A stretch of DNA of 64,000 nucleotides, from contig OZ024836.1 in the NCBI GenBank assembly GCA_964016985.1, positions 35,830,152 through 35,894,151 on the forward strand. The letters run 5' to 3'. The translations under genes were made by a program, and so were the position numbers. The first letter of the stretch is position 1; the number at the start of each line of letters is the position of its first letter. This DNA comes from Anodontia alba. Lineage: Eukaryota; Mollusca; Bivalvia; Lucinida; Lucinidae. The notes below the pieces were generated by a model. It had not been told where the DNA came from and did no database searches. It was given only the letters and a program-made list of their open reading frames with translations. Positions 61,945-64,000 of the stretch are shown here, one piece after another.

Positions 61945-63460
61945 AGTAAAAAAGGTCAGTGTGACTTAGTTTTGAGGGAGGTGATCCAGAGTGGTCTGAT
62001 GCATGCATGTATAAAGTTTGAAAGGCCTGAAGGTAACAGGAGCTGAACCCAGCTTGAAAATGTTAGGGAGGTATCCCAAGGGTGCTGCTGCATGTAGTGA
62101 TAAAATTTTAAAGTCCTTAAAGTAATGAAAACTGAGATATGGTATCCAAGTAGAAGACTACTCTTACTGTTGATTTTGATTAAAGTAAGTGAATGTGACC
62201 TACTTTTGACGGAAGAAACACAAAATGGTCTGATGCATGCACTCACAAAGTTCAAAGGGCCTCAGACAAATAGAAACTACAATACAGGGCCCAGGTTGAA
62301 CAAGAGCTCTGCTAGAGTACCATGTCACAACTACTAATAAAGCAATATTAGTCCTTGCCCAGCCAAGTGTAAAAGTTGGTCATGGTTGTGGCATTGAACA
62401 ATACTTGTCATGGTGCATACATGGTTGAAATTTCATACCCTAGGGGCTGTAGTGTCTGAGAAACTGAGCTAAATGCACAGACTTGATATTGTTTACTGGA
62501 GCATGAAAGGTAGGTCAAAGTGAGCCATGTTTTGTGGCATTCCATAAAACTTATCATGAAGCATCCATGGATGTAGTTTCATTAACCAAGGGCCTCTAGT
62601 GTCTGTGTGTGTGAGTGAATTGAGTTTAACGTCCCACTAACAGCTAATGTCATGGAGACGGGTCTAGCGTTTGAGAAGCGGAGCTAGGTGCACAGACTTG
62701 ACATTGCTTAGCCAAGCGTGAAAAGTAGATCAAGGTCAGTCATGGGGTTAGTGGCAGTCAGCTGAATTTCTGGTGGTGCATATCCATGGATAAGTTTAAT
62801 TACTATAGGGCTTCTAATGTCAGTGTTAAATGCACAGACTTGACATTGTTCACTGGACTGTGAAAAGGAGGTCAAGGACAGTCATGATCAGTGGCAGTCA
62901 ACAGAACTTGTCATGGTGCATTCATTGATGAAGTTTTATTCCCCTAGGACATCTAGTGTCTGAGCAACTGAGCTGCACACAGTCTTGACTTTGTTCGCTG
63001 TACTGTTAAAAGTAGGTCAAGGTCAGTCATGGTTGGTGGCATTTAACAGTACTTGTAATGATGCATTCATGGATACAGTTTTATTGAGCTATGGGCTCTG
63101 GTGTCTGGGAAACTGAGCTAAATGCACAGGCTTAACATTGTTCAATGGACCATAAAAAGTAAAGGTTGGTTATGGTTCGTGGCATTCAATAGAACTTGTC
63201 ATCATGCATACGCAGATGAAGTTTTATTACCCTTTAAACTTCATCAGAGCAAGCACCAGACAACTATTCATGTCCATAAAAACTTGATCATGGCAACCTG
63301 TTTTAGCCAAAATCAAGTCACTCTCTTCCTGGTCAACCCCATAAGCCTTAGGCACTTCAAACTCCATCAGTTCATGCACCAGACTATTGTGAGCGACCTT
63401 GATCAAAACTAGGTCATGGTGACCTATTTTAGACAAAATCAGAACAATTTAAATTTTTTA
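61945..63460. repeat. Tandem arrays of GGTCA-containing units
   Basis: 61945-62300 has three units with GTCTGATGCATGCA. 62340-63240 has about six units with AAGTAGGTCAAGGTCAGTCA, GAACTTGTCATGGTGCAT and ACTGAGCTAAATGCACAGAC. 63240-63460 has two units with CACCAGACTATT. Confidence 0.8.
62601..62668 (+). mobile_element. Possible third SINE-like fragment
   Basis: GAATTGAGTTTAACGTCCCA followed by CTAACAGCTAATGTCATGGA interrupts an otherwise regular array unit, so it looks like an insertion. The sequence resembles a repeat tail common in molluscs; family unproven. Confidence 0.35.
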
Positions 63461-64000
63461 GTTGCCACTACTTAAGCAAGCAAGAGCGACATAGGGATCA
63501 ATATGCGATGTCATTGTTGTTGTCGTCATCAACAATTATGTCAAGTCTGTGCATTTAGTTCACTTTGTCAGACACTAGAGGCCCTAATCTCAGGCTTACA
63601 GTATCATTCTGGTATTACCTCAATGTTTGAAATTATGTTCATTTTGGCTTAATTAGGTCAGTGTGACCTTGCTTTGAGGGAGATGACCTGAAGTATTTCA
63701 ATGCATACACTTATGAAGGTTGTAGGGCCTAAGGCTTATTGAAGCCCCTCGGCCTGATCTAAAAAATCTTGACATTTATGTCAATTTTTGTTACGATTGG
63801 TCACTATAACTTAAATTTTTGGGCCCATATGGTATTTCTGTGGTTCATACTGAGATAAAAGTTTTATGGTCTTAGGGTGTATGGTTGTCAGCATATCATC
63901 TTTCATTCTAATCATTTCCTTGTTTACATATGGTATGATATTGTGCACTAAATGTTTTGTAGTTTCACTTCTGAATAAAAATAGGTTTTGTTTTTCAAAC
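63461..64000. other. Unassigned sequence at the window end
   Basis: AT-rich with scattered GGTCAGTGTGACCTTG-type words left from array decay; no exon signals recognised. Confidence 0.4.

Overview
The window looks like nuclear DNA of a marine bivalve mollusc, possibly a venerid clam; this is inference. The evidence is AT-rich sequence with small phase-matched exons split by GT-AG introns, tRNA-headed SINEs with a V-SINE/RUDI-like tail, mariner elements, tandem arrays built on GACCTTGACC, and a very high density of short palindromic MITEs. No bacterial operons, rRNA genes or CRISPR arrays are present.

Genes. (1) On the + strand, 1576-12722 holds the last four coding exons of EXOSC10, the nuclear exosome 3'-5' exonuclease (Rrp6 homologue). 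They join in phase and end at TAG 12720-12722. A decayed second copy of the last exon lies at about 13560-13640. (2) On the - strand, 36201 to 17842 holds a complete secreted protein gene in five exons: signal peptide plus Reeler domain (exons A-C), a Pro/Thr-rich PFQ-repeat exon (D) and a Gly/Gln/Phe-rich terminal exon (E). The two genes are tail to tail. Exon phases allow a 954-residue full product, a 694-residue product ending in D and a 445-residue product that skips D. (3) A lone 58-codon + strand exon at 40481-40654 belongs to a gene I do not recognise.

Mobile and relic material. There are two mariner copies: 37757-39088, nearly complete with TA duplication, and 55190-56278, truncated. 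There is a broken Maverick/adintovirus-like polymerase N-terminal region (52185-53268), a non-LTR retrotransposon 3' end (about 54258-55000), a possible hAT fragment (57938-58153), a PIF1-type helicase relic (61086-61555), several SINEs (two with perfect target duplications) and at least three long foldback elements.

Palindromic MITEs. About 50 short hairpin elements fall into several terminal-repeat classes ('shells', labelled A-K here). A few hairpin 'cores' (H1 GCAAACAGTG..GATCAG, H3 TTGACATTTCATG, H4 GTACTCATTAGAA) recur inside shells whose ends are unrelated. Within a core family the two arms change together, so pairing is kept while sequence drifts. This modular, self-correcting hairpin population is the most unusual signal in the window.

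Tandem DNA. A 57-bp minisatellite (21272-23540, about 40 units) sits in the Reeler gene intron. Several arrays of roughly 120-190 bp units carry nuclear-receptor-type half-sites, including three perfect consensus estrogen-response palindromes at 11717-12096. Exon boundaries come from reading splice signals and phase; no alignment or transcript was available.
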